A stretch of DNA of 64,000 nucleotides from Lytechinus pictus (Eukaryota; Echinodermata; Echinoidea; Temnopleuroida; Toxopneustidae): NCBI RefSeq assembly GCF_037042905.1, contig NC_087251.1, forward strand, positions 47,192,373-47,256,372, written 5' to 3'. This document shows, piece after piece, positions 18,801 to 24,737 of this stretch. A model generated the notes under the pieces. The model did no database searches. It was not told the origin of the DNA and worked only from the letters and a program-made list of their open reading frames with translations. Position numbers and translations under genes: made by a program. Every line of letters starts with the position of its first letter. Within the stretch, counting starts at the first letter, position 1.

Positions 18801-21191
18801 ATTCAAAATGAATTGTTTATCACAGCATTCCAATCAATGCAGCTACTGAGAATTCTGCCTGTGGTGTATTGCTAAGAACCATAAATGCATCTACATGTAC
18901 ATAAAAGTAAAAAGGGCCTGGCTGCACAGTGAACAATTTGCAATTTTGCGCAGCTTTGGCAAAGGCCCTTTGGACCGTCTGAAGAGGAGAGCTCTATGTA
19001 GAAAACAATTAATGTCCATGATTTAGATTTCTCCTTAGGGAAACAGCTAAACAACAAATTTTGTCAATTTTGCACACAGCTGCAACATCATGGACAGGGA
19101 CTCAGGCTCAAGTTACAATAGGACTGAAAACAGGTGAAACCGGAATTTTGCATAATAATTGTCGACTTGATGCGCTGGATGCCCGGGGGGGGGGGGGGGG
19201 ACGGGAGGCAGTCAAAGATATTGCTGTACACATACATTACCCAAAAAACGTGTTTTAAAGGGGTGTTTTTTCAGTTTTGGACGCGGGCTGCGTGTGCATT
19301 TGTTTAGGGTATCAAAATGACAAAAACACTGATTTTCAAAAAAAGGGGGGGTCTTGAAAGACTGGTCCATCACGAGGCCAATCATATTTAGGGTACCGTA
19401 TGTTTTTTTTCCAAAGCTTTTTTTATAAGACCTGCCAAACGTGTTTAGAGTATGTTTTTCCGCCAAGCTTTTACCCCGGGGCTTTTTCCTCCTCGTTTCT
19501 GAAAAGTGTTCGGGTTCTTCCCAATTGTTAGATTTTAACTCTAACAGCACTGGGTCTGGGGGGCATGCAATACGGTACCATGAATATAGTTTTGTCTAAT
19601 TAAAGGTCAAGTTCACCCCAGATAAATGTTAATTTGAACAAATAGAGAAAAATCAAACTAGCACAACTCTGAAAATTTCATCAAAATTAAGTTTCGCTTA
19701 ATTTCACAAAACAGTGATATGCACATTTAAGTGACATGCAAATGAGATAGTTGATGATGTCCCTCACTCACTATTTCTTTTGTTTTTTATTGTTTGAATT
19801 ATACAATATTTCATTTTTTACAAATTTTGACAATAAGGACCAACTTGACTGAACCATAGAGTATTAAACAATGCTAATTCCACATGTTCAGGGAGGAATT
19901 AATTGTTGTTTCCCTTGACAATGAGGAGAAAATCAGAATATTTCATATTTCTTATAATAAAAATACGGTACAAAAGAAATAGTGAGTGGATGACGTCATT
20001 GGTCTCCTCATTTGCATACCGACCAGGATGTGCATATAACTTTTTTGTGAAATCAAGCAAAACTTTAAGATGTCATAACTTTCTTACTTTGCATCCGATT
20101 TTGATGAAATTTTCAGGGTAATACTTGTTGGATTTTTCTCTTTTTATTCAAATGAACTTTTTGTAGGGGTGGACTTGTCCTTTAAGCTTATTGTTAGCAA
20201 GTAGACAAATCTTGTTTAGGGGTCATATTCTGGCGACAACTTGTTTAGGCCATTCATTAGTTGCCAAAATGTGTAAAGCTAAAACTAAAAGACCATAAAG
20301 AAACTTGTTTAGGGAGTTTTGCACGCATACAAAACTTGTTTAGGGGTGTTTGGAAATAATTTGGTCACGTAGGTGTAACAGTTACACTAGATCTACAGCA
20401 ATACATTTGACTGCCCCCCCCCCCAAGCCAAGGGTTGGATGCTGCTTTTTTTTCTATATACAAGGAAAGTTGGAATGATGGAATCACAATCAATGGTGAC
20501 ATTTTTAAAGATTAACTCATACGGAGAAAAGAAACAAGGAAAAAGCAAATGTTGTCCTATTCTCAATATCCCACTGAGAAAATTTTTAACCCATTTCCCC
20601 CGCGAGCGGCTAGTCTTAACCGGGTTTGTGATCTAACCAAGGGAGCTCCGGCCCGCGATGCGGACCGGAGCCCAGGAGTCGACCATGCAAAACGAGGGAG
20701 ACAATGGGGTAGATTGGGGTCTCAATAGTAATCTTAATGAAATGTGGAAACAGAAATTATGCACTTACCACCTGAAGGTCTATTGTGACACACAAACTGA
20801 GGTTCCAGTCTGTGCCTCGATGTCACTTTTTGTCAGGATTTGTGTGTCACGATACGGTAGACCTTCATCCATATAATCGTGGTAAGTGCATAATTTCTGA
20901 TTCCACATTTTATTAAGATTACTATTGAGACCCCAATCTACCCCAGTCCCATGACCATGTCTCCCTCGTTTTGCACGGTCGACTCCTGGCCTGGGCTCCC
21001 TGGGTTAGTTTGTGATCTTGAGTTGAGCTCCGCCGAAGAACCCGGCGGGGCTCCTGACCTTACTTCGCCCGGCCCCTTTTTCATGCGTTTACATTCGAAT
21101 CTAAATAGATGAGATTCTCACCGCTAATGTGTGATTTTTTGGACCGAGGGGGATCCTCAGACTCCCATTGCTGCTTCCTTTTCCTATCCAT
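9..21191 (-). CDS. CMTR1: Cap-specific mRNA (nucleoside-2'-O-)-methyltransferase 1, 20 coding exons
   Basis: CMTR1 is a nuclear enzyme that uses S-adenosylmethionine to methylate the 2'-O of the first transcribed nucleotide of capped mRNA (cap1). I assembled 20 exons by hand: 21122-21191, 17184-17416, 16191-16349, 15674-15772, 14583-14654, 14014-14181, 13365-13578, 12514-12632, 11740-11836, 10867-10999, 7928-8107, 7300-7414, 5322-5390, 4665-4805, 3913-4041, 3306-3397, 2679-2795, 1553-1665, 984-1092, 9-150. All introns are GT/AG and the phases agree, giving 856 residues against 835 in human. Domain order: acidic/Ser-rich N-terminus (1-95), G-patch (about 94-140), RrmJ/FtsJ methyltransferase (about 220-460) with the SAM loop DACAGPGGF at 281-289 and catalytic K247, D377 and K417, guanylyltransferase-like region (about 575-750), and WW-like domain (about 774-806). 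No frameshift or internal stop was found. The start is the first Met of the MDRKRK segment; the window ends before the 3' UTR. Confidence 0.95.
151..983 (-). other. CMTR1 intron 19
   Basis: Intron of 833 bp, AT-rich, with a short G run near 196-203. I see no repeat family or RNA gene in it. The small open frames here lack any recognisable protein feature. Confidence 0.8.
984..1092 (-). CDS. CMTR1: CMTR1 exon 19 (WW-like domain)
   Basis: Residues about 774-809. It reads [18 protein letters not shown] and then an aromatic/proline end ([11 protein letters not shown]), aligning with EPWTMGFSKSFKKKFFYN of human CMTR1. This is the WW-like fold, with a first Trp and closing Pro. The donor is TTCAA|gtgagt; the acceptor is tgtgtag. 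Confidence 0.93.
1553..1665 (-). CDS. CMTR1: CMTR1 exon 18
   Basis: Residues about 736-774. It reads [15 protein letters not shown] at its end, matching RHFVPMGLYIVRTVN of human CMTR1. Entry phase 2 and exit phase 1 fit the neighbouring exons exactly. The acceptor is cattcag, the donor gtaaga. Confidence 0.9.
1666..2678 (-). other. CMTR1 intron 17, containing a palindromic MITE and a triplicated splice donor
   Basis: Intron of 1013 bp. Its exon-17 side begins with a 49-bp tandem repeat that duplicates the donor site, and its middle holds a foldback element (2267-2410). The remainder shows nothing recognisable. Confidence 0.8.
2267..2410. mobile_element. Short palindromic MITE
   Basis: The left arm starts GAGGTTTAACATGTAATTAG and the right arm, read in reverse complement, starts GAGGTTTAATGTGTAATGGG. 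The arms stay similar for about 50 bp (GAATGTTC...AGCAGTCTT against GAATGTTCAAAGCGGTCTT) around a short loop. This is a foldback of about 144 bp with no coding capacity and no confirmed target duplication. Confidence 0.7.
2544..2690. repeat. 49-bp tandem repeat, 3 copies, spanning the exon 17 splice donor
   Basis: The segment with ATTACTCACCTCTCCATG recurs with a 49-bp period: the donor core CTCAC (plus strand) lies at 2576-2580, 2625-2629 and 2674-2678. The copy nearest the exon is the one used in the predicted coding sequence; the other two lie in the intron and carry the same ATGGAGAG|gtgagt donor on the minus strand. Confidence 0.92.
2679..2795 (-). CDS. CMTR1: CMTR1 exon 17
   Basis: Residues about 697-735. 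It reads [20 protein letters not shown] then [13 protein letters not shown], aligned with [20 protein letters not shown] of human CMTR1. Its donor ATGGAGAG|gtgagt is repeated twice downstream at 49-bp intervals. Confidence 0.93.
3306..3397 (-). CDS. CMTR1: CMTR1 exon 16
   Basis: Residues 667-697. It reads [20 protein letters not shown], matching [20 protein letters not shown] of human CMTR1, within the guanylyltransferase-like region. The acceptor is tttcatttag, the donor gtaagg. Intron 16 (2796-3305) below it shows nothing recognisable. Confidence 0.9.
3436..3902. repeat. Long (ATC)n/(ACC)n trinucleotide array in CMTR1 intron 15
   Basis: Nearly uninterrupted CAT/CAC/CGC triplets on the plus strand fill most of the 515-bp intron 15 and come within about 10 bases of the exon 15 donor. 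The transcribed strand is therefore GAT/GGT-rich. Open frames on both strands here (poly-Met, poly-Ile/Thr) are by-products of the repeat. Confidence 0.97.
3913..4041 (-). CDS. CMTR1: CMTR1 exon 15
   Basis: Residues 624-666: [18 protein letters not shown] then [13 protein letters not shown]. Human CMTR1 has YTWDGRQSDRWIKLD and LLSVEIVHELKGE. This is the OB/guanylyltransferase-like part. Acceptor tttttttag, donor gtaata. Confidence 0.95.
4042..4664 (-). other. CMTR1 intron 14
   Basis: Intron of 623 bp with a poly-T/poly-G stretch (about 4449-4475). Nothing else recognised. Confidence 0.75.
4665..4805 (-). CDS. CMTR1: CMTR1 exon 14
   Basis: Residues 577-623. Its core [20 protein letters not shown] aligns with VFDYRCMVSGSEQKFLIGLG of human CMTR1, start of the guanylyltransferase-like domain. 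The exon begins [19 protein letters not shown]. An in-frame CTTCTGCAG inside the exon resembles an acceptor, but the longer form joins exon 13 in phase and is preferred. Confidence 0.9.
5139..5225 (-). repeat. SINE 3'-tail fragment in CMTR1 intron 13
   Basis: Read on the minus strand, a GCGCTATACAAGAACCCATC segment ends in (ATC)n. It matches the tail of the tRNA-derived SINE seen at 44341-44616 and the fragment at 8171-8305. The rest of intron 13 (4806-5321) shows only low-complexity AT. Confidence 0.6.
5322..5390 (-). CDS. CMTR1: CMTR1 exon 13
   Basis: Residues 554-576, [20 protein letters not shown], the linker corresponding to IPDQARVAPSSSDPKSKFFE in human CMTR1. A 23-codon exon with phase 0 at both ends; acceptor gttttag, donor gtaaat. 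Confidence 0.9.
5506..6814. mobile_element. 1.3-kb TIR element with internal 163-bp tandem repeats
   Basis: The ends are inverted copies of GTCTCGCCTGCAT (5506-5518 and, reversed, 6802-6814). The interior holds about seven degenerate units of roughly 163 bp, starting near 5606, 5733, 5897, 6058, 6220, 6384 and 6577, each running from CCAACATGGCC through TTCATTGACC, TGACCTGAAACTC and CATGAACTAG. A GC-rich end segment (6751-6790) precedes the right terminus. There is no coding capacity, so it looks non-autonomous. It sits in CMTR1 intron 12. Confidence 0.85.
6815..7299 (-). other. Rest of CMTR1 intron 12
   Basis: Unique-looking AT-rich intron sequence between the TIR element and exon 12; nothing recognised. 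Confidence 0.7.
7300..7414 (-). CDS. CMTR1: CMTR1 exon 12
   Basis: Residues about 515-553: [16 protein letters not shown] then [10 protein letters not shown], aligned with ALAKIHAFVQDTTLSE and IRKECLRLWG of human CMTR1. Acceptor tttttttcag, donor gtaagt. Confidence 0.94.
7450..7605. repeat. MITE remnant with an internal 31-bp direct duplication
   Basis: The block starts GATTCATAAACAACTTAG and contains GGTAACAGGGCTCAGCAG, as in the palindromic family at 17030-17166 and 26607-26763. Inside it, a 31-bp unit beginning AATTAAAATCAAGAGTTCC is repeated back to back (about 7514-7575). It lies in CMTR1 intron 11 (7415-7927). Confidence 0.75.
7928..8107 (-). CDS. CMTR1: CMTR1 exon 11
   Basis: Residues about 455-515: [13 protein letters not shown], then [20 protein letters not shown], then MDYIIEQNE. 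Human CMTR1 has RYVVCKGLKVGID, LNQLRNTDSDVNLVVPLEVI and TDYMIRSNE. This ends the methyltransferase domain and starts the linker. Confidence 0.95.
8171..8305 (-). mobile_element. tRNA-SINE 3' fragment (minus strand)
   Basis: On the minus strand it reads CTACAGCTGGGGTAATAATA, later GCGCTATACAAGAAC, and ends in a TTATTATTATT tail, matching the 3' body of the SINE at 44341-44616 (AGCTGGGGTAATGATAGTAG...). The tRNA-like head is missing. Confidence 0.65.
8418..8726. repeat. (CAT)/(CTC) trinucleotide array in CMTR1 intron 10
   Basis: About 300 bp of mixed CAT, CTC and CAC triplets. The His/Pro-rich frame on one strand and the Met/Arg-rich frame on the other are artefacts of the array. Confidence 0.95.
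9881..10013. mobile_element. Short palindromic MITE, GGGGCCC..TTCATAAA family
   Basis: The left end GGGGCCCCATTTCATAAAAC and the reverse complement of the right end (GGGTCCCATTTCAAAAAGAC) are inverted repeats, continuing with TTGTTATAAT on both arms. Related copies lie at 17030-17166 and 26607-26763. It is in CMTR1 intron 10. Confidence 0.75.
10151..10290 (+). mobile_element. Penelope/hammerhead-like remnant with a histone-type hairpin
   Basis: It contains CTGAAGACGGACAGTC followed by CAAAACGTCGAG, the arrangement of a degenerate CUGANGA...GAAA hammerhead core. About 80 bases further on comes AGTCCTTTTCAGGACT (10266-10281), a 6-bp stem with a TTTC loop. The locus at 24678-24737 has the same order. 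Confidence 0.45.
10531..10835. repeat. 136-bp direct tandem repeat next to the exon 10 donor
   Basis: Two nearly identical units start CAGTACTTTTGGTGAGG at 10554 and 10690. They include ACCAGTATTTTGCATGAAAC and CTATCTTTTCAGTAG, and a partial third start lies at each end (ATCAGTACTT). The array ends about 30 bp from exon 10. Confidence 0.92.
10867..10999 (-). CDS. CMTR1: CMTR1 exon 10 (catalytic Lys)
   Basis: Residues about 411-455: [20 protein letters not shown] then [12 protein letters not shown]. Human CMTR1 has [21 protein letters not shown]417 in FVCKTFD is the second Lys of the K-D-K catalytic set. Acceptor cttttcag, donor gtcagt. Confidence 0.97.
11000..11739 (-). other. CMTR1 intron 9
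   Basis: Intron of 740 bp, AT-rich. No repeat, RNA gene or coding signal recognised. Confidence 0.75.
11740..11836 (-). CDS. CMTR1: CMTR1 exon 9
   Basis: Residues 379-411: [20 protein letters not shown] then [12 protein letters not shown]. Human CMTR1 has [20 protein letters not shown] then CQFLMALSIVRT. Acceptor cccctag, donor gtaatt. Confidence 0.96.
11869..12313. mobile_element. Candidate TIR element in CMTR1 intron 8
   Basis: The left end CCCCAAGTCTACGCACC and the reversed right end CCCCCAAGTCTGCACAG match as imperfect inverted repeats. A second inner copy of ATGTCTGCGCACCC occurs at about 12074, with its inverse near 12280. It is about 445 bp and non-coding. Confidence 0.5.
12514..12632 (-). 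CDS. CMTR1: CMTR1 exon 8 (catalytic Asp)
   Basis: Residues about 339-378: [16 protein letters not shown] then [10 protein letters not shown]. Human CMTR1 has GGIDGDGDITRPEN and KGVHFLMADG. D377 in VMADG is the catalytic Asp. The donor gtgaga follows directly after the DG. Confidence 0.96.
12633..13364 (-). other. CMTR1 intron 7
   Basis: Intron of 732 bp with a 10-base G run at about 12871. An 86-residue open frame on the plus strand (12959-13219) has no recognisable family. ACCCTAATAGTGCTTGG near 12822 resembles the end of the TTAA element at 22779 and may be a remnant. Confidence 0.6.
13365..13578 (-). CDS. CMTR1: CMTR1 exon 7 (SAM-binding loop)
   Basis: Residues 268-339: [18 protein letters not shown], then [20 protein letters not shown]. 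Human CMTR1 has [18 protein letters not shown] and [20 protein letters not shown]. Residues 281-289 are the glycine-rich SAM loop. A short insertion (TQSRQKKDF) sits between the two blocks compared with human. Confidence 0.98.
13579..14013 (-). other. CMTR1 intron 6
   Basis: Intron of 435 bp; nothing recognised. Confidence 0.75.
14014..14181 (-). CDS. CMTR1: CMTR1 exon 6 (catalytic Lys)
   Basis: Residues 212-267: [18 protein letters not shown] then [15 protein letters not shown]. Human CMTR1 has FDVLDGEEMRRARTRANP and [16 protein letters not shown]247 in AAMKMAN corresponds to the first catalytic Lys (human K239). Confidence 0.97.
14182..14582 (-). other. CMTR1 intron 5
   Basis: Intron of 401 bp; nothing recognised. 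Confidence 0.75.
14583..14654 (-). CDS. CMTR1: CMTR1 exon 5
   Basis: Residues 188-211: [20 protein letters not shown], aligning with KMIIEDETEFCGEELLHSVL of human CMTR1. A 24-codon exon, phase 0 at both ends. Confidence 0.94.
14835..15436. mobile_element. TTAA-flanked MITE, copy 1 (CMTR1 intron 4)
   Basis: TTAA followed by AGGTCAAGTCCACC on the left; GGTTGGACTTGTCCT followed by TTAA on the right. The interior is palindromic: TATTTCTTTTGT on the left has ACAAAAGAAATAGTGAG on the right. Closely related copies lie at 19600-20185 and 62518-63107. The TTAA target suggests Kolobok- or piggyBac-like mobilisation. Confidence 0.88.
15674..15772 (-). CDS. CMTR1: CMTR1 exon 4
   Basis: Residues 155-187: [20 protein letters not shown], the spacer between the G-patch and methyltransferase domains; human CMTR1 has [20 protein letters not shown] here. 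Length 99 nt, phase 0, acceptor ttattctag, donor gtaagg. Confidence 0.88.
15773..16190 (-). other. CMTR1 intron 3
   Basis: Intron of 418 bp. AATTCTACTTGCTTATATAG near 15990, followed by a TGCTTTATCAG segment, resembles an inverted SINE tail but is too short to call. Confidence 0.5.
16191..16349 (-). CDS. CMTR1: CMTR1 exon 3 (G-patch)
   Basis: Residues 102-154: [20 protein letters not shown] then [14 protein letters not shown]. Human CMTR1 has [20 protein letters not shown] then IVEASSQKGRRGLG. This is the G-patch, which in mammals binds the helicase DHX15. The preceding exon ends SSIAQNMM, the usual start of the motif. Confidence 0.97.
16350..17029 (-). other. CMTR1 intron 2, exon-3 side
   Basis: Contains short GT- and G-rich runs (16517-16534) and a C run near 16880. 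No element recognised before the MITE at 17030. Confidence 0.7.
17030..17166. mobile_element. Palindromic MITE, GGGGC..TTATAAAGACTTACAAC family
   Basis: Left arm GGGGCTTGTTTTATAAAGAC; the reversed right arm is GGGGCACGTTTCATAAAGAC. Both continue TTACAAC. The centre has GGTAAGAGGGCTCAGCAGCC and CAAGGATTCCATG, shared with 26607-26763 and with the remnant at 7450-7605. Confidence 0.85.
17184..17416 (-). CDS. CMTR1: CMTR1 exon 2
   Basis: Residues about 24-101: a Gly/Ser-rich acidic segment ([16 protein letters not shown]) ending [12 protein letters not shown]. Human CMTR1 has a Ser/Asp-rich N-terminus ending YSMYNSVSQKLM. A short repeat [12 protein letters not shown] is visible. Length 233 nt; the phase joins exon 1 by forming an Asp codon. 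Confidence 0.92.
18039..18200. mobile_element. 162-bp near-perfect hairpin (foldback MITE)
   Basis: The left arm CAAATAGCGAATAGGCATGA is mirrored by a right arm ending GAATATTCGCTATTTG. The inner arms match GGTGCGAGATTTCGCATGAG with CGAATGCGAAATTTCGCACC, and GAAAGAAAGATGCTCTATTC with GAATAGAGCGTTTCTTTCTT. It lies in CMTR1 intron 1. Confidence 0.88.
19165..20425. repeat. Repetitive block with scattered TTGTTTAGGG motifs, interrupted by a MITE
   Basis: From a G run at 19183-19200 to a C run at about 20416-20424, the sequence repeats variants of TTGTTTAGGG or TTTAGGGTA (near 19300, 19388, 20212, 20240, 20303, 20335) at intervals of tens of bases. The TTAA MITE copy at 19600-20185 lies inside it. 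It looks like an older element split by a younger insertion. Confidence 0.5.
19600..20185. mobile_element. TTAA-flanked MITE, copy 2 (CMTR1 intron 1)
   Basis: TTAA then AGGTCAAGTTCACCCC on the left; GGGGTGGACTTGTCCT then TTAA on the right. The interior shares GATGATGTCCCTCACTCACT and ATTCCACATGTTCAGGGAG with the copies at 14835 and 62518. Confidence 0.9.
20633..21008. repeat. 376-bp imperfect palindrome in CMTR1 intron 1
   Basis: Left-arm segments CAGGAGTCGACCATGC, AAAACGAGGGAGACA and GGGGTAGATTGGGGTC recur inverted on the right as GCACGGTCGACTCCTG, TGTCTCCCTCGTTTT and GACCCCAATCTACCCC. They are followed inward by AAATTATGCACTTACCAC and its inverse, and end at GACACACAAA/TTTGTGTGTC. Each arm is about 170 bp with small indels. 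Confidence 0.9.
21122..21191 (-). CDS. CMTR1: CMTR1 exon 1 (start)
   Basis: Starts ATG at 21191 and reads [20 protein letters not shown], with the Lys/Arg-rich nuclear-localisation character of the human N-terminus (MKRRTDPECTAPIKKQKK). It ends G|gtgaga, completing an Asp codon with exon 2. The same frame stays open upstream to 21371, but nothing CMTR1-like is found there, so this Met is preferred. Confidence 0.85.
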
Positions 21192-22778
21192 CCTTAAGAT
21201 GGCGTTAATTTGCCGAAAACAAATCCAAAAAATATATTGATCCTGGACAAGAAATCCCAGTTGGTTGCCGAAGACGTAGCTCGAACTCGACGATACTGTG
21301 GCGACGGCTTTCTTATCATCTCGGCCACCACGAAATTTGTATACCGATGTTGATAAATTCGATCCAGTCACATGTTTTAGATTCCCATTATCCCCGCCAT
21401 TATCCCCATTCTTAATCTATACAAGGGCATTTTGCTACTGTATGAAGTTGTTCAATGTGATCTAAAGACAAATATTCGGATGGAGTCGCTTTATTGTGTT
21501 TATATGGATTGAACTCCGGATTGAGTCTCAAGTGACTGAGAAAGATAAGAAAAAATTATGGAAATGGGGAAACTCGGTATACATGTGGACTCGGCCTATT
21601 ACACGGATGCCGATTTTATGCGGGACAGAGTTGCAAGGATGGATTTTCGCTCCAACAGGGGATGTTTAGGGTATTCCCCGCCGTACTTTTGTTTAGAAAG
21701 TGTGGTAGAAAGTTCCGCTAATGAAAACGATCAAGTCAATAAGGATTCGTTGTTGATATTTATGCTTGGAATCTTTTTGATTCCAACCGCCTACAGAAGT
21801 AGTGGAAGCTAAATCAGTGGAAATGTTTAAACATCTGTTGGATAAATTTTGGTGGGGGGAAAGATTCAAAACCTCCATTTCTCAACGCACGTGAAGTCTC
21901 ACTGTCTAGATAATCGTCAATTACCAGTTCAAGTAAAGACCGGAAAACCTACAGGACAAAGTCCTTCATTTCCGTATCTGATGTGATGTGATGATTTAGC
22001 ACTGTTACCCCCATATCCTCCTCCCCTTCTCTTTGTTGCTTGTAAGACATGATGTGCAAATATATCGTCTTTCTCTAGTCTCTGTATTCATTATTATATA
22101 GGCCTTATTTGTAAGTCGGTAATTAACATTTGCGTAACTCATTTTCCATTCCCTTTCTCGACTCCCCATCTACCATCTTCTCCCCTTCTCTCTCCCTATT
22201 CCCCCTCTCTCTCCTGACCCTCCCCCCCCCCCCGATATATCTCTCCACTGTTATCTCTCTCTACTTTTTTAATTCCTTCCTTCTTAATCTCTTTCTTTCT
22301 CCCCCTCTTTTTGCCCCCTTTCTACATACTGACACCTCACTTTCTCACTCCTCTCTCTCCAATTTGTCATTTGCACTGCGAAGGTTCATATTAGGGACAC
22401 TGATTTTTTTTTCATTTCTATTTGAAAATACATTGTAATCGTGAAATAAAAATAGACATTTATTCATTAAATCCTACTGAACCACATACTTTGCCTCAGT
22501 CAAATCTTTAAGAGGGACCACAGAAATCTATTTGTCTTGGATTTAATCTTGTCCAGAAAATACTTCTACAAATATTTGACTTATTACCTGAGAGTAGAAG
22601 TTCTCAAAATTCACAGAAAATCAACTACAAAAAATATTTACGTAACTCAAATACGTCGCACGTTCGCATGTGGCAGTCCCTCTCACCAAGTTGTACATTT
22701 CAGTAGCATGCAACTTCTTCTTTATTAGCTGATAGACCAATATTCCTCCTGATGTTTATACATTAATTTTTAAATCAT
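21192..22778. other. Region 5' of CMTR1
   Basis: It should contain the CMTR1 promoter and 5' UTR on the minus strand, but I see no clear TATA box. An 84-residue plus-strand frame (21558-21812) has no recognisable family. A pyrimidine-rich stretch (about 22130-22330) makes another open frame meaningless. Confidence 0.5.
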
Positions 22779-23448
22779 TTAATCCTAAAAGGACTGGGCT
22801 ATCATGGCCCCCCCCCCTTCTGATCTCGGCCGCCGTTCGCAAATCGCACCCAAATTTGGCACACATATTCCTTACCACATAAACTACAAGATAGTATAAA
22901 GAAAAATTCTGAAAATTATTATTTTTTATTTATCATGAATAAAATATGCAAATTTATTAGTGAAAAACATTATTTGCATATTTAACACCCTATTCCACTT
23001 TAAATTTTCTTCTTTTTTTTTGCAGATGTCATCTCTGCAATCTGATTTAAAGGTTTCAACAAAGAAAAATTGTAAAAGCCAATTTTTTCCTTATGTATTT
23101 CTTTGTTTTTTGATCTTTTGTTTTTCATTGTTTTTTTCATTGGAAATTATTAGACCATTTAACAACTAAAGTAAACCCTGAATTAATTAAGCAGACCGAT
23201 TAGAACGAAAAATAATCACCGTTTTATGAATTTCATCTCCCGTAGACTTTGTACAAAAAATATTAAAATGAGCCATTTTCGGCAAAACATTGCCTCGTAA
23301 AGTCACGTGACGTCGCGATGGTAGAACCGTATGTCGCGAATTTGGTCTCAAAAGTTGTGCGAGACTTCAAAGAAGTCATAAAATTTTGCAGTGCTATCTT
23401 TTTGCATTTCGGAAATATCGCGAAGCGATATAGTCCTTTTAGGGTTAA
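22779..23448. mobile_element. TTAA-flanked TIR element (CCTAAAAGGAC ends)
   Basis: TTAA then TCCTAAAAGGACTGGGCTA on the left; on the right the reversed end reads TTAA then CCCTAAAAGGACTATATCG. It is about 670 bp with no transposase frame. Confidence 0.75.
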
Positions 23449-23682
23449 ATATGTGCAGACTATGACCTTTGCAGTTTCCAGATATGTTAGTCAATCTGAA
23501 GTTGTACATAGCAATCTGAGATGGACATTACAGCTGATAGAAGACAGAAGCCATAAAGGTTCCAAACATAATTAATTAATTAATCAATTAATTATGAGAC
23601 ATATTCTTTCAACTGCCAGTAAGCTTAAAAATGTACACATATTTTACTCACAGGCGATTATCAACAACTTACAGGTAAAGAG

Positions 23683-23862
23683 CAGGGGCCGCGGAACGGT
23701 TTTCAAAGTGGGGGGGCTGAGCCAAAAGTGGGGGGGGCTGACCATGCAAAAATTCACAATCATATGGTAATTTTTACGTTTTTGTACACGGATTTTGAAA
23801 AAAGTGGAGGGGCTGAAGCCCCCCCAGCCCCCCCCCCCCCCCCCCCGCTTCCGCGGCCCCTG
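23683..23862. mobile_element. GC-rich 180-bp TIR element
   Basis: The left end CAGGGGCCGCGGAACGG matches the reversed right end CAGGGGCCGCGGAAGCGG. G runs on the left and C runs on the right, with GGGGGGGCTGAGCC and its near inverse, give a strong hairpin. CAGGGGC ends are typical of hAT-type MITEs, but no exact 8-bp duplication is visible. Confidence 0.75.
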
Positions 23863-24677
23863 TAGAGCATGTACAAGTATCACTTACAGACCTTAGAATA
23901 TTTTCACTAGTCAGTGAATGTGTCAATATGAAAATAATAACCAATCAGATTTGGCTCATAGTTTTATTCAGATTTATTTGATCTTATATGTTTAGATTAT
24001 CAGTGGAAATGATGTACATTCACAAGAGATCCTACCCTGAAAAATAACATCAAAATCCAATGTTAACATTAAATATACTCCTTCAAATGATTTTTTTCAA
24101 TATCATAGTTTTATTGAACAGTGAAGTCATCAGAAAATGTGCTAGAACAGGAGAGAACTTGACAAAATTAATTTAAGGCACTGATTCATCAAATGTGCTA
24201 ATAAATAATGCCAATGTTTTGGAAACAAATTCACTCTTAGTCAATCAAATTACACAATTCCAATATCTCATAATAGTACTTTGTAAATTGACATTGAAAA
24301 GAAGTTTAATGAAATAGGATCCTCAGTCCATTCCAGGCAGAATCTGATTACACCACATTTTTTTATTAGCTACTGCAAAGTCTAAATAAACTCTCCCATC
24401 GACATTCCGGAGTAAGAAACTATATCAAATCCCACATGCCACCCTAACAATTTCAAGTACAAAACTATATCATTATGAAAAATATGTTTTGGGGTTAAAT
24501 CCCAACTTTCTTGCCCAAAAGATGGTTTTCTGTACCCCTTTGGATAAATGGACAAATGATTTTCATCAAGATTAATGCACAGCTCGATCAAAGCCATGTA
24601 CCTGGCAATGCAACGTGCATACGGCACCCTTACAGAGTACATATATAGCATGCTTTTACAACTTTTTGCTCATTCTC
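23863..24677. other. Intergenic sequence
   Basis: AT-rich; no feature recognised. Confidence 0.7.
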
Positions 24678-24737
24678 CTGAAGACGACAAGAACACACTT
24701 GTCGAAAGACAGAGTTTGGGTGGTCCTTTTCAGGACC
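24678..24737 (+). mobile_element. Hammerhead-like core followed by a histone-type stem-loop
   Basis: CTGAAGA (24678-24684), then an arm ACGACAAG pairing with CTTGTCG across a short loop, then GAAAG (24704). Thirteen bases on, GGTCCTTTTCAGGACC (24722-24737) fits the 16-nt histone 3' stem-loop consensus GGYYYUHHUHARRRCC. No histone gene is nearby. The order matches 10151-10290. Confidence 0.45.

Noticed and set aside
21558..21812. 84-residue plus-strand frame head-to-head with CMTR1
   Set aside because: No recognisable domain, no splice signals tying it to further exons; could be a first exon but cannot be supported.
22130..22438. 102-residue Ser/Leu/Pro-rich frame
   Set aside because: Lies in a pyrimidine-rich low-complexity stretch.
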